DNA of 64,000 nucleotides from Flavobacterium sp. CYK-55. GTDB lineage: Bacteria > Bacteroidota > Bacteroidia > Flavobacteriales > Flavobacteriaceae. Shown in pieces: positions 1 through 12,300 of the stretch. The stretch is taken from the NCBI RefSeq assembly GCF_018413465.1, contig NZ_JAHCDK010000002.1:372001-436000 (forward strand), written 5' to 3'. The position numbers and the translations under genes are program-made. The notes under the pieces are model-generated. The model did not search any database and was not told where the DNA came from. It saw nothing but the letters and a program-made list of their open reading frames with translations. How positions within the stretch are numbered: position 1 is the first letter of the stretch; every line of letters starts with the position of its first letter.

Positions 1-3000
1 ACACCTCCCACCCAACCCAGTAACGGCACGATTTACAGCAGTGCCAATGTTTCAACTCTTGGATCCGGTTTAACGTTTATTCAAACCGGAGCTACCACCA
101 CATTCACTTCTGGTTCTTTATTGGGCAATACTCAATATTACTATTATATTTATGCCTATAACAACACAAGCTGTTTGGGCGGACCTGCATATAACTTATC
201 AGGGGCACTGACTAGCTCTGCAAATACTTGTCCGGCTGTTCCAAACTCAGTAACAACCTCAGGAATTACCTCATCTGGATTTTCAATCAATTGGACAGTA
301 CCCAGCGGAGGTTCGGCTGCAAGCATTACTTATTTAATTCAGGTAACCACCGACGCTGGTTTTACAACAAACATTAGTGGATCACCATTTACAACATCTT
401 CTACAACTATAAATATCAGCAGCTTAAACAGCAATACTACATATTATTATAGAATATTAGCACAAAATGGCTGTTCAAGTTCTTATGTAACCGGATCAGC
501 TACAACACTACTCCCAAATTGTAATGCACCAACTCTTCAAGCTAGTGGTTTTACTTTAGGGGTAATTACCGCGTCGTCAATTGCAGCTAATTACTCAGGT
601 TCAGCTAATGGCTATTTAGTGATTAGATCTTTGTCAAGTACTTTTCCAAGTCAGCCCATTAACGGAACAACCTACAGCGCAGCAAACATCGGAACTTTGG
701 GAGCTGGTTTGACTTTTGTTCAATCGACAAGTGCTTTGTCTTACACTGATACGGGCCTTAATTCGAGTACTACTTATTATTATTTCATTTTTGCCTACAA
801 CAACACTTCATGTTTGGGTGGTCCGGTTTATAATTCGTCTGGGGCTCTTACAGGCTCAGCAACCACACTTGCAGCATTTAATGACAATTGCAACACTGCA
901 TATCCGTTGACTGTCAATACCACCTTAACTTGTACCACTTCAAGTTCAGGAACCACAGTAGGCGCAACACAAACGCAAGCGGGTTGTGCCGGAACTGCTG
1001 ATGACGATGTTTGGTATAAATTTACAGCAACAGCCAATACCCATGTTCTTACTGTTACCCCTGGCACTTTGACCGATGCCGTTCTTCAAGTTTTTTCAGG
1101 AACTTGTGCAGGAACATTAACCAACCTTGGTTGTATTGACAACACCTCAGGAACGGGTATTGAGACTAATTCATTTTCAGGATTAACTCCGGGAACCCAG
1201 TATTTTGTTCGAGTATATAGTTTTGGAAATGCCACCGGACAAGGCACTTTTTCATTGTGTGTTACAACTACTCCTGCGTGTACCACTCCAAGTCCTGCAA
1301 CAAGTTTGTCATTCTTAACACCAACAGCCACAACAATTTCGGCAAATTATACAGGTTTGGCCAACGGTTATTTGGTCATTCAGTCAACCAGTAGCACTCC
1401 GCCATCAACACCTGTCAACGGAACAACATACAACGCTCTTAACATCAATACATTAGGAGCAGGATTAACCTTTATTCAAAGCAGCACATCTACAACCATT
1501 TCGGCAACAGCTCTTACAGGTAATACACGTTACTATTATTACATTTATGCATACAATAACACTTCGTGTTCGGGTGGTCCGATGTATAATTCAACCGTAT
1601 TGAGCGGAAACAATATAACGTGTGCAGCAGCACCAAGTTCAGTAAACATAAGCAATGTCAATACTTCAAACTTTACAATCAATTGGGGTTCATCAGCAGG
1701 CGGAAATGCTAATGGTGTTACTTATACATTACAGGTTACAACAGATGCAGGTTTTACAGCAAATATTGCAGGCTCTCCTTTTTCTGTTGCCGCGCCTAAT
1801 ACCTCATATAATGTTTCCGGCTTAAGCTCAAGTACACTTTACTACTACAGAATTCTAGCCAGTAATGGCTGTCTGAGTTCTTATGTAAACGGAAGCATTA
1901 GCACCACCTGTACAGCCACAAACGTACCTTATTTTCAGAATTTTGACAGTGTAACACAACCAGCTCTTCCGACTTGTGTAAGTGTCCAAAACAACAACAG
2001 CGATGCACAATTCTGGAAAACCTGTAACACAACTTCACTCGGAAACGCTACAGCTGTTACTCCGTTTTCAGGAACAAACCAAATGGGTATTCAGTACAAC
2101 TCGAGCAGTCCGATGGATGATTGGTTTTATATTCAAGGAATCAACATGACTGCAGGAACAGCCTATAGACTAACATTTTACACCAGAGCTTATGTTTATT
2201 CTGGCAGCAACGAAAATATTGAAGTTAAATGTGGCAATTCTCCGTCATCGGCGGCAATGACACAAACCATTCTTGGCCCTACAGTAGTAACAGGAAACAT
2301 AGCATACACACAAAAAGTAATTGACTTTTTAGTACCCACTACAGGAATTTATTATGTAGGTTTTCACGGAATATCTGCTGCTAACATTTGGTATTTGTTT
2401 GTTGATGATGTAAGCGTCACCTTAAGCCCTAGTTGTCTTACTCCAACCGTAAATGCCGCAACGAATCTAACTGGTACAACGGCTACTATAAACTGGAGTG
2501 CACCAATCATAGCACCAACAAATGGATATCAATATGTAGTTTCAACTAGTAGTACAACCCCAGTTGGAGCAGGAACAGCAAGCTCAGGTTTATCGGCCAA
2601 TGTTACCGGATTATCTACCAATACTACTTACTATGTATTTGTTCGAAGTGATTGTGGCAGTGGTAATTTTAGCTCTTGGTCAAGTCCGTTAACTTTTTAT
2701 AACGGTTATTGCGCGTCAACCAGTACAGGAACGGGTTACTACATCAGTGATTTTTCTACTACTGGTGGTACAACTAATATTACCAACAACTCATCAGGGA
2801 TTTCGGCTTCAGGTTACGGAAACTTTACAGCAATGAGTGTCAGTCAACAACCCTATGGAACGGTTAATTTTTCATCAACATACTCAGGCGGCACATTTGG
2901 ATTTAACATCTGGATTGATTGGAATAACGATTTAGATTTTGACGACCCGGGTGAAAAGGTATACGGCTCCGGCAATTTTTTCACGGCAAATACAGGTAGT

Positions 3001-6000
3001 TTTACAGTACCCGGATCAGCCACTGTGGGCAATCATCGAATGAGAATACGCGCACACTTTACCGATACAAACCCACAAGCATGCGGTTCTATTACCAGTG
3101 GTGAAACCGAAGATTACACTTTTACAGTTCTGGCGCTTCCGTGCAGCGGAAACCCATCAAACTTGTCGGTTTCATCAATAAGCTTTACAACCGCAACCCT
3201 CAGTTGGACAGCAGCTAGCCCGGCACCAACCAGTGGTTATCAATACTATTATGCTACCTCAGCTCTAGAGCCCACCTACAGTACAACTCCAAGCGGTAGC
3301 ACCGGAGCTGGCATAACCTCAGCCAATTTAAGTTCACTTACCTCTGGAATGCCTTATTATGTTTGGGTGCGATCAAATTGTGGAGCCAATCAAGGAGTAT
3401 GGATTGGGCCTTTAAATTTTTCGACTATTGCTTCGCCTCCGGTAACAACTAACTCAACCGTTTGTCAGGGCGGGAACACAACCATAACTGCAACCGGAAC
3501 TTGTACAGGGTTGATGAATTTAGGAAACACCATCAATGGCAGTTGGGATGCCACATCAGACCCGAGGGCTATTCGACCTATCATTTTTATGAACAATTCA
3601 ACTACTTGCGAATTTGATCCGGCTAATCTAACAGCCAATTATACATCTATGGATTTTCAGGTAAGTACAACAGGAACCTATGTATTTACCATGGCTCCGA
3701 CAACCGCTTATGATTCGATGGGTTATATTGTTATTAATCCGTTTAATCCGGGTGTTTGTGGCAGCGGAACATGGGTTGTAGGCGACGATGACAGCGGCCC
3801 AACCACTTTTGAACCTCAAATGACCACAACCTTAACGGCAGGAATAACATATACTTTAATTTCAACTCTGTATGCAGCATCCAGCATTTTAGTCACCAAT
3901 ACGTTTCAATGGAATGTTACCGGGCCCGGAACTATTTCAGGTGTTGTGGGCGGATCAGTTGAGTGGTACACAGCCGCTTCTGGTGGAGTTCCTATTGGTA
4001 CCGGAACTCCTTTTAATCCGGTGGGCGTAACAGGTTCTGGCCTAACCAATACAAACACTCCCGGAACTTATACTTATTATGCAGCTTGTCCTAACAATCC
4101 AAATGTTCGTTCAGCAGCCAATTTTGTTATTTCAGGGCCAACAGCTACAATCTCAGGTTCAGGAACCACTTGTTCGGGCGGAACAATCATGAGTATTGCG
4201 CTTACTGGTACTGCGCCATGGAATTTTACCTATACCGATGGTACAACTCCGATAACCGTTACCGGAAATACGACAAATCCATATACTTTTACGGTTAATC
4301 CTTCTACACCAACCAATTACACCTTAACAGCTTTGAGCGATGCATCTTGTACAGCCGTGTCATCAAACTTAATGGGCACCGGAACCGTTGGCAGTTCAAA
4401 AACTTGGAATGGATCATCAGGAACCAATTGGAATATTGCAGCCAATTGGACCCCAAATGGCGTACCTACTTCATCTGATTGTGTTGTTATTCCGTCTTCG
4501 GCCAATGCACCAATCATCAGCGGAACATCATACCAAGCATACGCCTACAGTTTGACTGTTCAAAACGGAGGAATTTTGACGATTAATTCAACCAATTATA
4601 TAACCGTTACCAATGCTGTTACAGTTAATACGGGTGGGCAATTTTTGATTAAAAACGGAGCAAGCCTCATTCAGACCAATAACGTAGCCAATTCAGGGAT
4701 CGTAAATATCGAGCGAATTACCCAGCCTATGTATCGTTTTGACTACACCTATTGGGGATGTCCGGTAACTTTTGCTTCTAACTACACATTAGGTATGCTT
4801 TCACCCAATACATTATCTGATAAGTTTTTTAGTTGGATTCCAACAACTGGAGCCAATCAATTTGGCACTTGGCAATTTGAAAGCACTGCAACTATAATGA
4901 ATCCTATTAAAGGTTATATTGTGAGAGCACCGCAAACATTCTCATTCACTCCAGATGTAAAAGTTCCTTATACTGCTAATTTTATCGGAACACCAAACAA
5001 TGGTAATATTTCATGTCCGATATATCACGGAACTTTGGTGGGCAACAACAACGACAAATACAACCTGCTCGGAAATCCTTATCCTTCAGCAGTTGATGCG
5101 CAAGCTTTCTTGACTGATCCTGCCAATGCTGCTGTGATTGACGGAACCATCTATTTCTGGACACACAATTCCGGACCAAGCACCACTTATGTTGATCCCT
5201 TTTACGGAGATTATGTTATTAATTACAACGGAAGCGACTATGCTTCATGGAACAGTTTAGGACCGGTTGGATCAAGAGGTTCGGCAGCTACAACCGGAGG
5301 TTCGGCACCAAACGGTTATATTGCTAGTGGTCAAGGCTTTTTTACACGAAGCACAGGAACAGCTCCTAGCGGAAACCCTGTAGTATTTAAAAACACTATG
5401 CGTTCATCAATTAACAGTCAATTTTTTAAATCAGCTTCAATACTCTCCGGAGAGCGCCAACTACGCACCAATGACAACTCAGAAAAACACAGAATTTGGT
5501 TGAATTTAATTTCAAACGGAGGTGTATTTAATCAAATATTAGTAGGCTATGTTGAAGGCGCATCTATTGGCTGGGATCGAACTTATGACGGTGTGCGTTT
5601 TATTGACCAAAGTAGTAGCACATTTTACTCAATTATTCCGGAACAAAATTTAGTAATTCAAGGAAGACCACTGCCTTTTGACCAAACTGATCAAATAGCT
5701 TTAGGTTTTAAAACTACAGTTGCCGACAACTTTGCCATAAGATTAGACCAATTTGATGGTTTGTTTGATAACCAAGATATTTTTATTGAAGATAAACTCT
5801 TGGGTATTATACACAATTTAAAGCTGAGCCCTTATGCATTTAGTTCGGTTATTGGAACTTTTGACAATCGTTTTGTATTGCGATTTACCAATGCTGCTCT
5901 TAGTATAAACTCAAATGTTGCGCATAATATTTTTGCTAAAATTCAAAATAAAACCATTGAAATTTCGGCTAGTGATGCCTTTTCAAATGTAGAAGTATAT

Positions 6001-6156
6001 GATATGACCGGGAAATTAGTTGCCCGTTATTCAACAACAGCTATCCTAGACACAAAAATGAATGAGCCTTTTTTATTTTCTGATGGATATTATTTAGCTA
6101 AAATTTATTTCAAAAACGGAACAATTGCAGCCAAAAAATTAATCAGCAAAAATTGA
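1..6156 (+). CDS. Giant T9SS-exported surface protein with Fn3-like repeats (5'-truncated by window edge)
   Basis: The reading frame is open from base 1, so the true start lies upstream; 2051 codons are visible. It looks like a large cell-surface adhesin. Visible parts in order: repeated Fn3-like modules of about 100-140 residues carrying the recurrent motif YYYxIYAYNNTSC; a Cys-containing module near nt 880-1290 with DDDVWYKF, like a pre-peptidase C-terminal (PPC) domain; a jelly-roll module near nt 1920-2430 with FVDDVSV; a GEVED-type module near nt 2700-3130 with WIDWNNDLDFDDPGE; more Fn3/Ig-like modules; a conserved module from about nt 4690; and a type A T9SS sorting domain at the end with VEVYDMTGKLVARY. 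Ser, Thr, Gly and Asn dominate. The last ~480 residues are paralogous to the end of the next gene. Export by T9SS is inferred from the sorting domain; the ligand is unknown. Confidence 0.9.
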   Translation, partial: TPPTQPSNGTIYSSANVSTLGSGLTFIQTGATTTFTSGSLLGNTQYYYYIYAYNNTSCLGGPAYNLSGALTSSANTCPAVPNSVTTSGITSSGFSINWTVPSGGSAASITYLIQVTTDAGFTTNISGSPFTTSSTTINISSLNSNTTYYYRILAQNGCSSSYVTGSATTLLPNCNAPTLQASGFTLGVITASSIAANYSGSANGYLVIRSLSSTFPSQPINGTTYSAANIGTLGAGLTFVQSTSALSYTDTGLNSSTTYYYFIFAYNNTSCLGGPVYNSSGALTGSATTLAAFNDNCNTAYPLTVNTTLTCTTSSSGTTVGATQTQAGCAGTADDDVWYKFTATANTHVLTVTPGTLTDAVLQVFSGTCAGTLTNLGCIDNTSGTGIETNSFSGLTPGTQYFVRVYSFGNATGQGTFSLCVTTTPACTTPSPATSLSFLTPTATTISANYTGLANGYLVIQSTSSTPPSTPVNGTTYNALNINTLGAGLTFIQSSTSTTISATALTGNTRYYYYIYAYNNTSCSGGPMYNSTVLSGNNITCAAAPSSVNISNVNTSNFTINWGSSAGGNANGVTYTLQVTTDAGFTANIAGSPFSVAAPNTSYNVSGLSSSTLYYYRILASNGCLSSYVNGSISTTCTATNVPYFQNFDSVTQPALPTCVSVQNNNSDAQFWKTCNTTSLGNATAVTPFSGTNQMGIQYNSSSPMDDWFYIQGINMTAGTAYRLTFYTRAYVYSGSNENIEVKCGNSPSSAAMTQTILGPTVVTGNIAYTQKVIDFLVPTTGIYYVGFHGISAANIWYLFVDDVSVTLSPSCLTPTVNAATNLTGTTATINWSAPIIAPTNGYQYVVSTSSTTPVGAGTASSGLSANVTGLSTNTTYYVFVRSDCGSGNFSSWSSPLTFYNGYCASTSTGTGYYISDFSTTGGTTNITNNSSGISASGYGNFTAMSVSQQPYGTVNFSSTYSGGTFGFNIWIDWNNDLDFDDPGEKVYGSGNFFTANTGSFTVPGSATVGNHRMRIRAHFTDTNPQACGSITSGETEDYTFTVLALPCSGNPSNLSVSSISFTTATLSWTAASPAPTSGYQYYYATSALEPTYSTTPSGSTGAGITSANLSSLTSGMPYYVWVRSNCGANQGVWIGPLNFSTIASPPVTTNSTVCQGGNTTITATGTCTGLMNLGNTINGSWDATSDPRAIRPIIFMNNSTTCEFDPANLTANYTSMDFQVSTTGTYVFTMAPTTAYDSMGYIVINPFNPGVCGSGTWVVGDDDSGPTTFEPQMTTTLTAGITYTLISTLYAASSILVTNTFQWNVTGPGTISGVVGGSVEWYTAASGGVPIGTGTPFNPVGVTGSGLTNTNTPGTYTYYAACPNNPNVRSAANFVISGPTATISGSGTTCSGGTIMSIALTGTAPWNFTYTDGTTPITVTGNTTNPYTFTVNPSTPTNYTLTALSDASCTAVSSNLMGTGTVGSSKTWNGSSGTNWNIAANWTPNGVPTSSDCVVIPSSANAPIISGTSYQAYAYSLTVQNGGILTINSTNYITVTNAVTVNTGGQFLIKNGASLIQTNNVANSGIVNIERITQPMYRFDYTYWGCPVTFASNYTLGMLSPNTLSDKFFSWIPTTGANQFGTWQFESTATIMNPIKGYIVRAPQTFSFTPDVKVPYTANFIGTPNNGNISCPIYHGTLVGNNNDKYNLLGNPYPSAVDAQAFLTDPANAAVIDGTIYFWTHNSGPSTTYVDPFYGDYVINYNGSDYASWNSLGPVGSRGSAATTGGSAPNGYIASGQGFFTRSTGTAPSGNPVVFKNTMRSSINSQFFKSASILSGERQLRTNDNSEKHRIWLNLISNGGVFNQILVGYVEGASIGWDRTYDGVRFIDQSSSTFYSIIPEQNLVIQGRPLPFDQTDQIALGFKTTVADNFAIRLDQFDGLFDNQDIFIEDKLLGIIHNLKLSPYAFSSVIGTFDNRFVLRFTNAALSINSNVAHNIFAKIQNKTIEISASDAFSNVEVYDMTGKLVARYSTTAILDTKMNEPFLFSDGYYLAKIYFKNGTIAAKKLISKN

Positions 6157-6202
6157 GATTTCTATCGCAATTAATGATATTAATTTCATAAAAAAATCAT
6201 CG

Positions 6203-6230
6203 AAAACCGCTTCAATCGAGGCGGTTTTTT
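6203..6230 (+). terminator. Intrinsic terminator after the first giant gene
   Basis: An 8-bp perfect stem, AAAACCGC (6203-6210) with GCGGTTTT (6221-6228), closes a 10-nt loop and runs into a T tract. It lies 47 nt after the stop codon and separates the two giant surface-protein genes into independent units. Confidence 0.8.
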
Positions 6231-6322
6231 AATTATCATTCAAGAATTTCAACAATCTGTTACTATATCCGCGAAAATTCCTGAAAGCACTAAAAACACT
6301 AGTCTGTTATGATTTTTATTTC

Positions 6323-6330
6323 TAATTTTG
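6323..6330 (+). promoter_or_regulatory. Putative -7 element upstream of the second giant gene
   Basis: TAATTTTG matches the Bacteroidota -7 consensus TAnnTTTG and lies 67 nt before the start codon. No clear -33 TTTG is visible at the expected spacing, so this is a half-supported promoter. Confidence 0.4.
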
Positions 6331-6338
6331 ATAGTTCG

Positions 6339-6371
6339 TCCGACTTGACAATCAATTGATTAAAAGTCGGA
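6339..6371 (+). promoter_or_regulatory. Nested inverted repeat in the 5' leader of the second giant gene
   Basis: TCCGACTT (6339-6346) pairs with AAGTCGGA (6364-6371), enclosing the 12-bp perfect palindrome AATCAATTGATT (6350-6361). It sits between the putative -7 element and the start codon at 6398. It could be an operator, an mRNA stem-loop or a weak attenuator followed by TTTTG. The structure is seen directly; its role is unknown. Confidence 0.5.
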
Positions 6372-6397
6372 TTTTGTGTCAAAAGAAAACATAGAAT

Positions 6398-9300
6398 ATG
6401 AAACATACTTACGGCTGTTATTTAAGACTCTTGCCTTTGATTTTTTTATGTCAAATGCTCAATGCTCAAAACAATTGGGACGGCGATAATGCCATCGGTG
6501 AGTTTACTCTTTGCGACAACTGGTTTGGCAATTCTTGTCCGGCAGTTTGGAATGCAACCACTGATTTGAATATTCAATTAAAAAACAGTGGTTTTCAAAC
6601 CACCATGTATTTGAACTATGGTTCATGGATTGATTTGAATAATCTAACCTATTTTGCTTCATATACTCCTTCGGTAAATCAGTTTGATGCCGATGGCCCG
6701 GTGGGCAATGAAAACGGAATCAATTTCTACGGAAAAATCGAAAACTACTCTCCTAACCACACACAAGTTTTCAACTTGCCTTTTCACGGCAGAAATGCAA
6801 CTGTAATCGAAATCAACCCGATTAACGGAGGCTTAACTTTTAATCGTCCCATCCTAAATAGCGGCAACCGAAATTTTAATATTTGGGGGCCAAATTCAAG
6901 AAAACTAACCCTCAATAGTTATCCTGCCGGTAATGGCAGCGTGGGTTTATACATCAAACAATACTCAATTGTTGAAGTCAATTATAATGACCCGGCCTCG
7001 CTATCAGGCGGTTATTTTGTTGAAGAGGGTGAATTATGGGTCAATTCAGCAGGAGTGATTCAAGGCCCGATTCAGGTTGGAAACGGAACAACAGCCGTCA
7101 ATAAATTATACATCAGTCATGCTTCAACTGCTACTACGGTAGCCAACAATATTTCAGTTCCAACAAGCTCAGCCAACGCAACCATTGGCGCCTTAAACAC
7201 CTCTAACACACATACTTATTCAGGCAACATCAATTTAAACAACAACACCGTTAACTTTGATGAAGTAAGTGCAGGAGGAACTGTTAATTTTACCGGTGGA
7301 ATTTCCGGCACTGGAGGAATGCTCAAAATTGGCGCCGGATTGGTTCGATTATCTAACAGCTGTACTTACACCGGAACCACAACCATCAACGCGGGAACGC
7401 TTCAATATGGTGTTGCCAACGCGATTTCAAATTCAAGCAATGTTATCCTCAACGGAGGAAAATTCAGTACCGGAGCTACTACAGGTTATAGTGATACCGT
7501 TGGTACATTAACCCTTACCGATAATTCTACTATTGAACTCGGAACCGGAACCCACACCTTAAACTTTGCCAACAGTAATGCTGTGGCTTGGACAGCCGGA
7601 CGAACACTGACCATCACCGGATGGACCAATAGCTGTTCAGGGGCTAAAATATTTGTCGGAACTGATAATACCGGATTAACCACAACACAATTGGCGCAAA
7701 TTACTTTTCAAGGTTATGCCGCCGGAGCCAGCATTAGTCCTGTAGGTGAACTGATTCCGGGGAATATTGTATTGACTGCCACAGGCGGAACTTTATTGGC
7801 CAAATACAGCACATTAAAAGCTGCTTTTGACGCAATGAATTTGAGTACACATTTAGGTGTGATTAATATTTCGGTATTGAATGATATCAACGAAGGAGCC
7901 AACACCGCCGCACTAAATCAAGTAGCCGGAATTACATCAGTATTGATTCAACCGGGAGGTTGTGGCCCCAGAACCATTACCGGAACAGGTAATACTGGCG
8001 GCAGTAATCCTTTGATTGACTTAAACGGAGCTGACAACGTCACTATAGATGGCTTGAACACCAACGGAAACAGCTTAACCATCAGCAACACCAGTACTTC
8101 AGCAGCGGGTGGCACTAGTACCATTCGTTTTCTGACCGATGCAACCAACAATGTTATTACTAATTGTTCTATTTTAGGTTCGGCTACCGGTCCGGGCGCA
8201 ACGGCTACCGGAAACATCTTTTTTGGTGCCGCTGCCGTTACTACCGGAAATGACAACAATACCGTTTCATACTGTAATATTGGCCCGGCCGGGGGGAATT
8301 TACCGACCAAAGGAATTCATTTTACAGGTACTTCAGGTAGAGAAAACAGCGGCATTATCATTACCAACAACAATATTTACGACTATTTCAATGCGACGGT
8401 AGAATCAGCAGGAGTTTATGTAGGTGTAGGAACAAGTACATGTACTTTTAGCAACAACCGGTTTTATCAAACCGCCAATAGAGCACAAACAACAGCTTCA
8501 CAACACTCAGCTATTAAGATTGCAACTGGAGCCACCGGAAATGGTTTTTTAATTTCTGGCAACATCATCGGATACCGTTCATCTTCAGGAACGTTAACTT
8601 ATCCGTTTAACGGAATTGCGGGTACAAGTTTCACTCCTATTTCGCTCTCGGTCGGAACTACCGCAACCACAGTCCAAAACAACACCATTGCCGGAATCAT
8701 GTATAATATAAATACAGCTGCTGCCGGCACTATTTTTCAGGGAATTTCATCCACAGGAAGTGGCACTGTTAACGTAATCGGAAATACCTTCGGGTTAACA
8801 ACAGGAACTCTTGGATTTTTCTCAACTTCAACCGCAGGTGGAAATATATTTTTCATCAACCTTTCGGGAACCGGCACGATGAACATTCAAAACAATATTG
8901 TTCAATCAGTAACTACCGGTAATAGCTTAGGATCCGCAGCTTTCAACATTACCGGAATTTCTGTAGCCGGAACTGCTGCTTATAACATTAGCAATAATAC
9001 GATAGGCCACACTACGCCCGCCAATAGTATTACTATGGGTACTCTGGGCACTTCTACCACCGCGGCAACTTTTACGGGAATTACTTCGTCTGCTACCGGT
9101 AACTTGACCGTTGGTTCTTCTGGAAATTCAAACACTATTCAGAACATAACCATCAACCCTGCTGCAAACAACGCCTTTATTGGTTTTAGTAACTCTGGAG
9201 CAAACACTGCTACTTCTATTAGCTACAATGTGGTGAAAGGTGTTTCATTTGCCGCTGGTTCATCAACCGGCTCAACTTTTAGAGGCATCAACAATACAGG

Positions 9301-12300
9301 AGCCGTTACTGGAACTATTGATCTCAACAACAACAGTTTTGGCGTTTCAGGAACCGGAATGGTTAGCTACTCTGCAGCCAACACCGGAACATTGATTGTT
9401 TTCAATAATACTGCCGGAGGTGCAACTGCCGCTCTATCGGTTCAAAACAATGACATTCAAGGAATCACACATGCGGGAGCTACAACTTGTGCACATACGT
9501 ACATCACCAACACAGCAGCAACTTTATCGCAAAACATTAGTGGTAATACATTTACCAATTTAAATGCAGCTACTACAGGAGCGGTTGCTATGATTGTTGA
9601 CAATGTAATTCTCTCAGCAACAGGAACAATAAACATCGACTCAAATAGTATTGTTACCGGTTTTACAACCACAACCACCAATTTAACTTTAGTGAGTTGT
9701 ACTGGAGCATCATTTACGGGGGCTGCTATTAGTTGTAGTAACAATAATTTTTCGAATATTACAGGTAGTTCAGTTGCTATTTTATCAGTTATTAATTTAG
9801 GCACCGTAAGTAACTTTCAGACCAAAACGATTTCAAACAATACGTTGAGTAATTTCACATTAGGGGTAGTAGGGATTACTGCAATCAATGCTGGAAACAT
9901 TGGCGGAACCTCAACCATCAGCAACAATACTATTACCGGATTATCAAACAATTCAACCATCTCTGGGATTATTATTGGGGCCTATAACACAGGAGCGACA
10001 CTCAATTGTACTTCGAATACATTGAATAATTTTAATACCACAACTGCCATATACGGAGTTTCGAGTAGTTCAGCAACTGTAGCAACCGCAACTGAAAATA
10101 TATCTAATAATACGATTGGCTCATTAATTACTAGTGGCGCTTCTATTGTATATGGTATATATTCTACAGGAGTAGTTTCTAACAAAATAATTAATAATAA
10201 CAACCTAACTACATTTAATTCTAACGGAAATTTTACTTATGGAATTAACCATTCCGGCGGATCCACAGTAGCCATTACCAACAATACCATCAGTAACTTT
10301 TCACAAAACAATCCAAATACAATATACGGAATTAATTCTTCTGCCGCCAGCACCACGAATACTATAACCGGAAATCAAATCAACAACATAGTAAATACTG
10401 GTTCAGGTGTTTTTTCATTGATATACGGAATTAATTATACTGGAGCAGTAGCCGCTACAATTTCAAACAACACGATCAGCAATCTTGAATCAGCATCAAC
10501 TAATGCAAATCCAACCATAGGAATTAATTTAGGTATGACTGTAGCCGGAAACACGGTTAGCGGAAATACCATTTATGGACTCAATGGTTCTTTAACTTCT
10601 GCAGGAACAACCAATGTGTGCGCTATCATTAGTTCCTCTACAACCGCTGGAGGTAACATTTCAGGCAACAGAATTTACAGCCTTAGTAACGGCACTACTT
10701 CTACTACGAGTATGATTGTTGGTTTTAAACCCAACGGAGGCAGTTGGACAGTTCATAACAACATGATTTCACTCATCAACAACCAAACCGTTTCTGCTTA
10801 TGGTGTTTATGACTCAGGAGCTACTGGGGCCAGAAAGTACTTTTACAACAGTATATACATTGGTGGTACCAATGCAGGTTCTAACCCTTCAGCTGCGATG
10901 CAATACAATGCCGGAGCCGGAACGGTCGACATCAAAAACAACATTTTGGTCAATGAGCAAAACAATTCTGGTAAAAACTACGCCATTGCCAATACCGCTG
11001 CGAACTTCACAGGCATGACCATGAATTACAATGTACTCAACGCGAGTAACATCAATATGGTTGCCATCAACAATACCACGGATCAAAATTTTGCCGGATG
11101 GAAATCTGCCTCAGGATTGGATGCCAATAGTTTATCTGGCATCGTAGTTCCATTTGCCAACACCGCCACCGCTGATTTACATATTACCACAACGTGTAAT
11201 GATTTAGAATCAACCGGAACACCCGTAACTGTTACTACCGATTATGATGGTGTAACCCGTAATGCGACCACACCTGATATTGGAGCTGATGAATTCGCCG
11301 GATCAGCACCTGCAGCCATTACACTTTCGCCAGCCACTTTAACAGTTTGTGCCGGAAGCGGCATTGCCATTACAGCATCGAGTACTGATGCAACATACGC
11401 TTATACCTGGAGCCCAGCCACTGGTTTGAGCGCTACAACGGGCGCAACGGTAACTGCTACTCCAGCGGCCACTACTACTTATATTGTTACAGGAACTTCG
11501 CCGTCAGGTTGTACCAAGTCAAAATCATTTGTGGTTACAGTTAACCCGTTGCCAACCGCAATCACTGTGAGTCCGAGTTCGGTGAATTCTTGCCCGAATA
11601 TTATTCAGACTTTGACGGTTACGCCTAATCCGAGCACGATGATTCCGATTGGAACACCAAACTCTAACACTGCTGTGGTTGGAAACACACCTTATCGTCA
11701 AGCGTCAAGCACTCAGCTCAGAATACAGTATTTAGTAACCAAAGCCGAGCTTAATGCTGCCGGAATTAACAATGCTACCAATTTAAAATCAATTTCATTC
11801 AATGTGACTTCGGCCGGAACCGGAACCATGCCTACTTATGATATTAGTATGGCACATACTGCCGCCGCTGCCTTAACTGCAACCTATATAGCTACAGGTT
11901 TTACAACGGTTTATAACGGAGTAAACATACTTCCGGTCAACGGAATCAACACCCATACATTTGCAACACCGTTTGCTTGGGACGGAACATCTAATATTGT
12001 TATCAATATATGCCATACGGCAACCGGAACCGGACTCAACCCGTTTAGCTTAGTTACATTGTGTACACCGGCAACTACAAGCACCACTTCAAGAACCGGA
12101 GGCGGGTCTTGTACCGCAGCTTCAGGAACCACCAATGCTGATAAACCTGTTATTTATTTTGAAGTTGATGCTCCGATTACCTGGTCACCAACAACTAATT
12201 TGTATGCTGATGCATTAGCTACTACAGCTTACAATCCGACAGTTCATACCAACATGCCTACTATTTATGCCAAGCCTACAGTAGCAACTACTTATACCGC

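Noticed and set aside
7948..8310. Antisense frame of 120 codons inside the second giant gene
   Set aside because: It is antisense to a low-complexity Asn/Thr/Gly-rich coding region, which creates long Val/Pro/Leu-rich shadow frames. No motif or start context.
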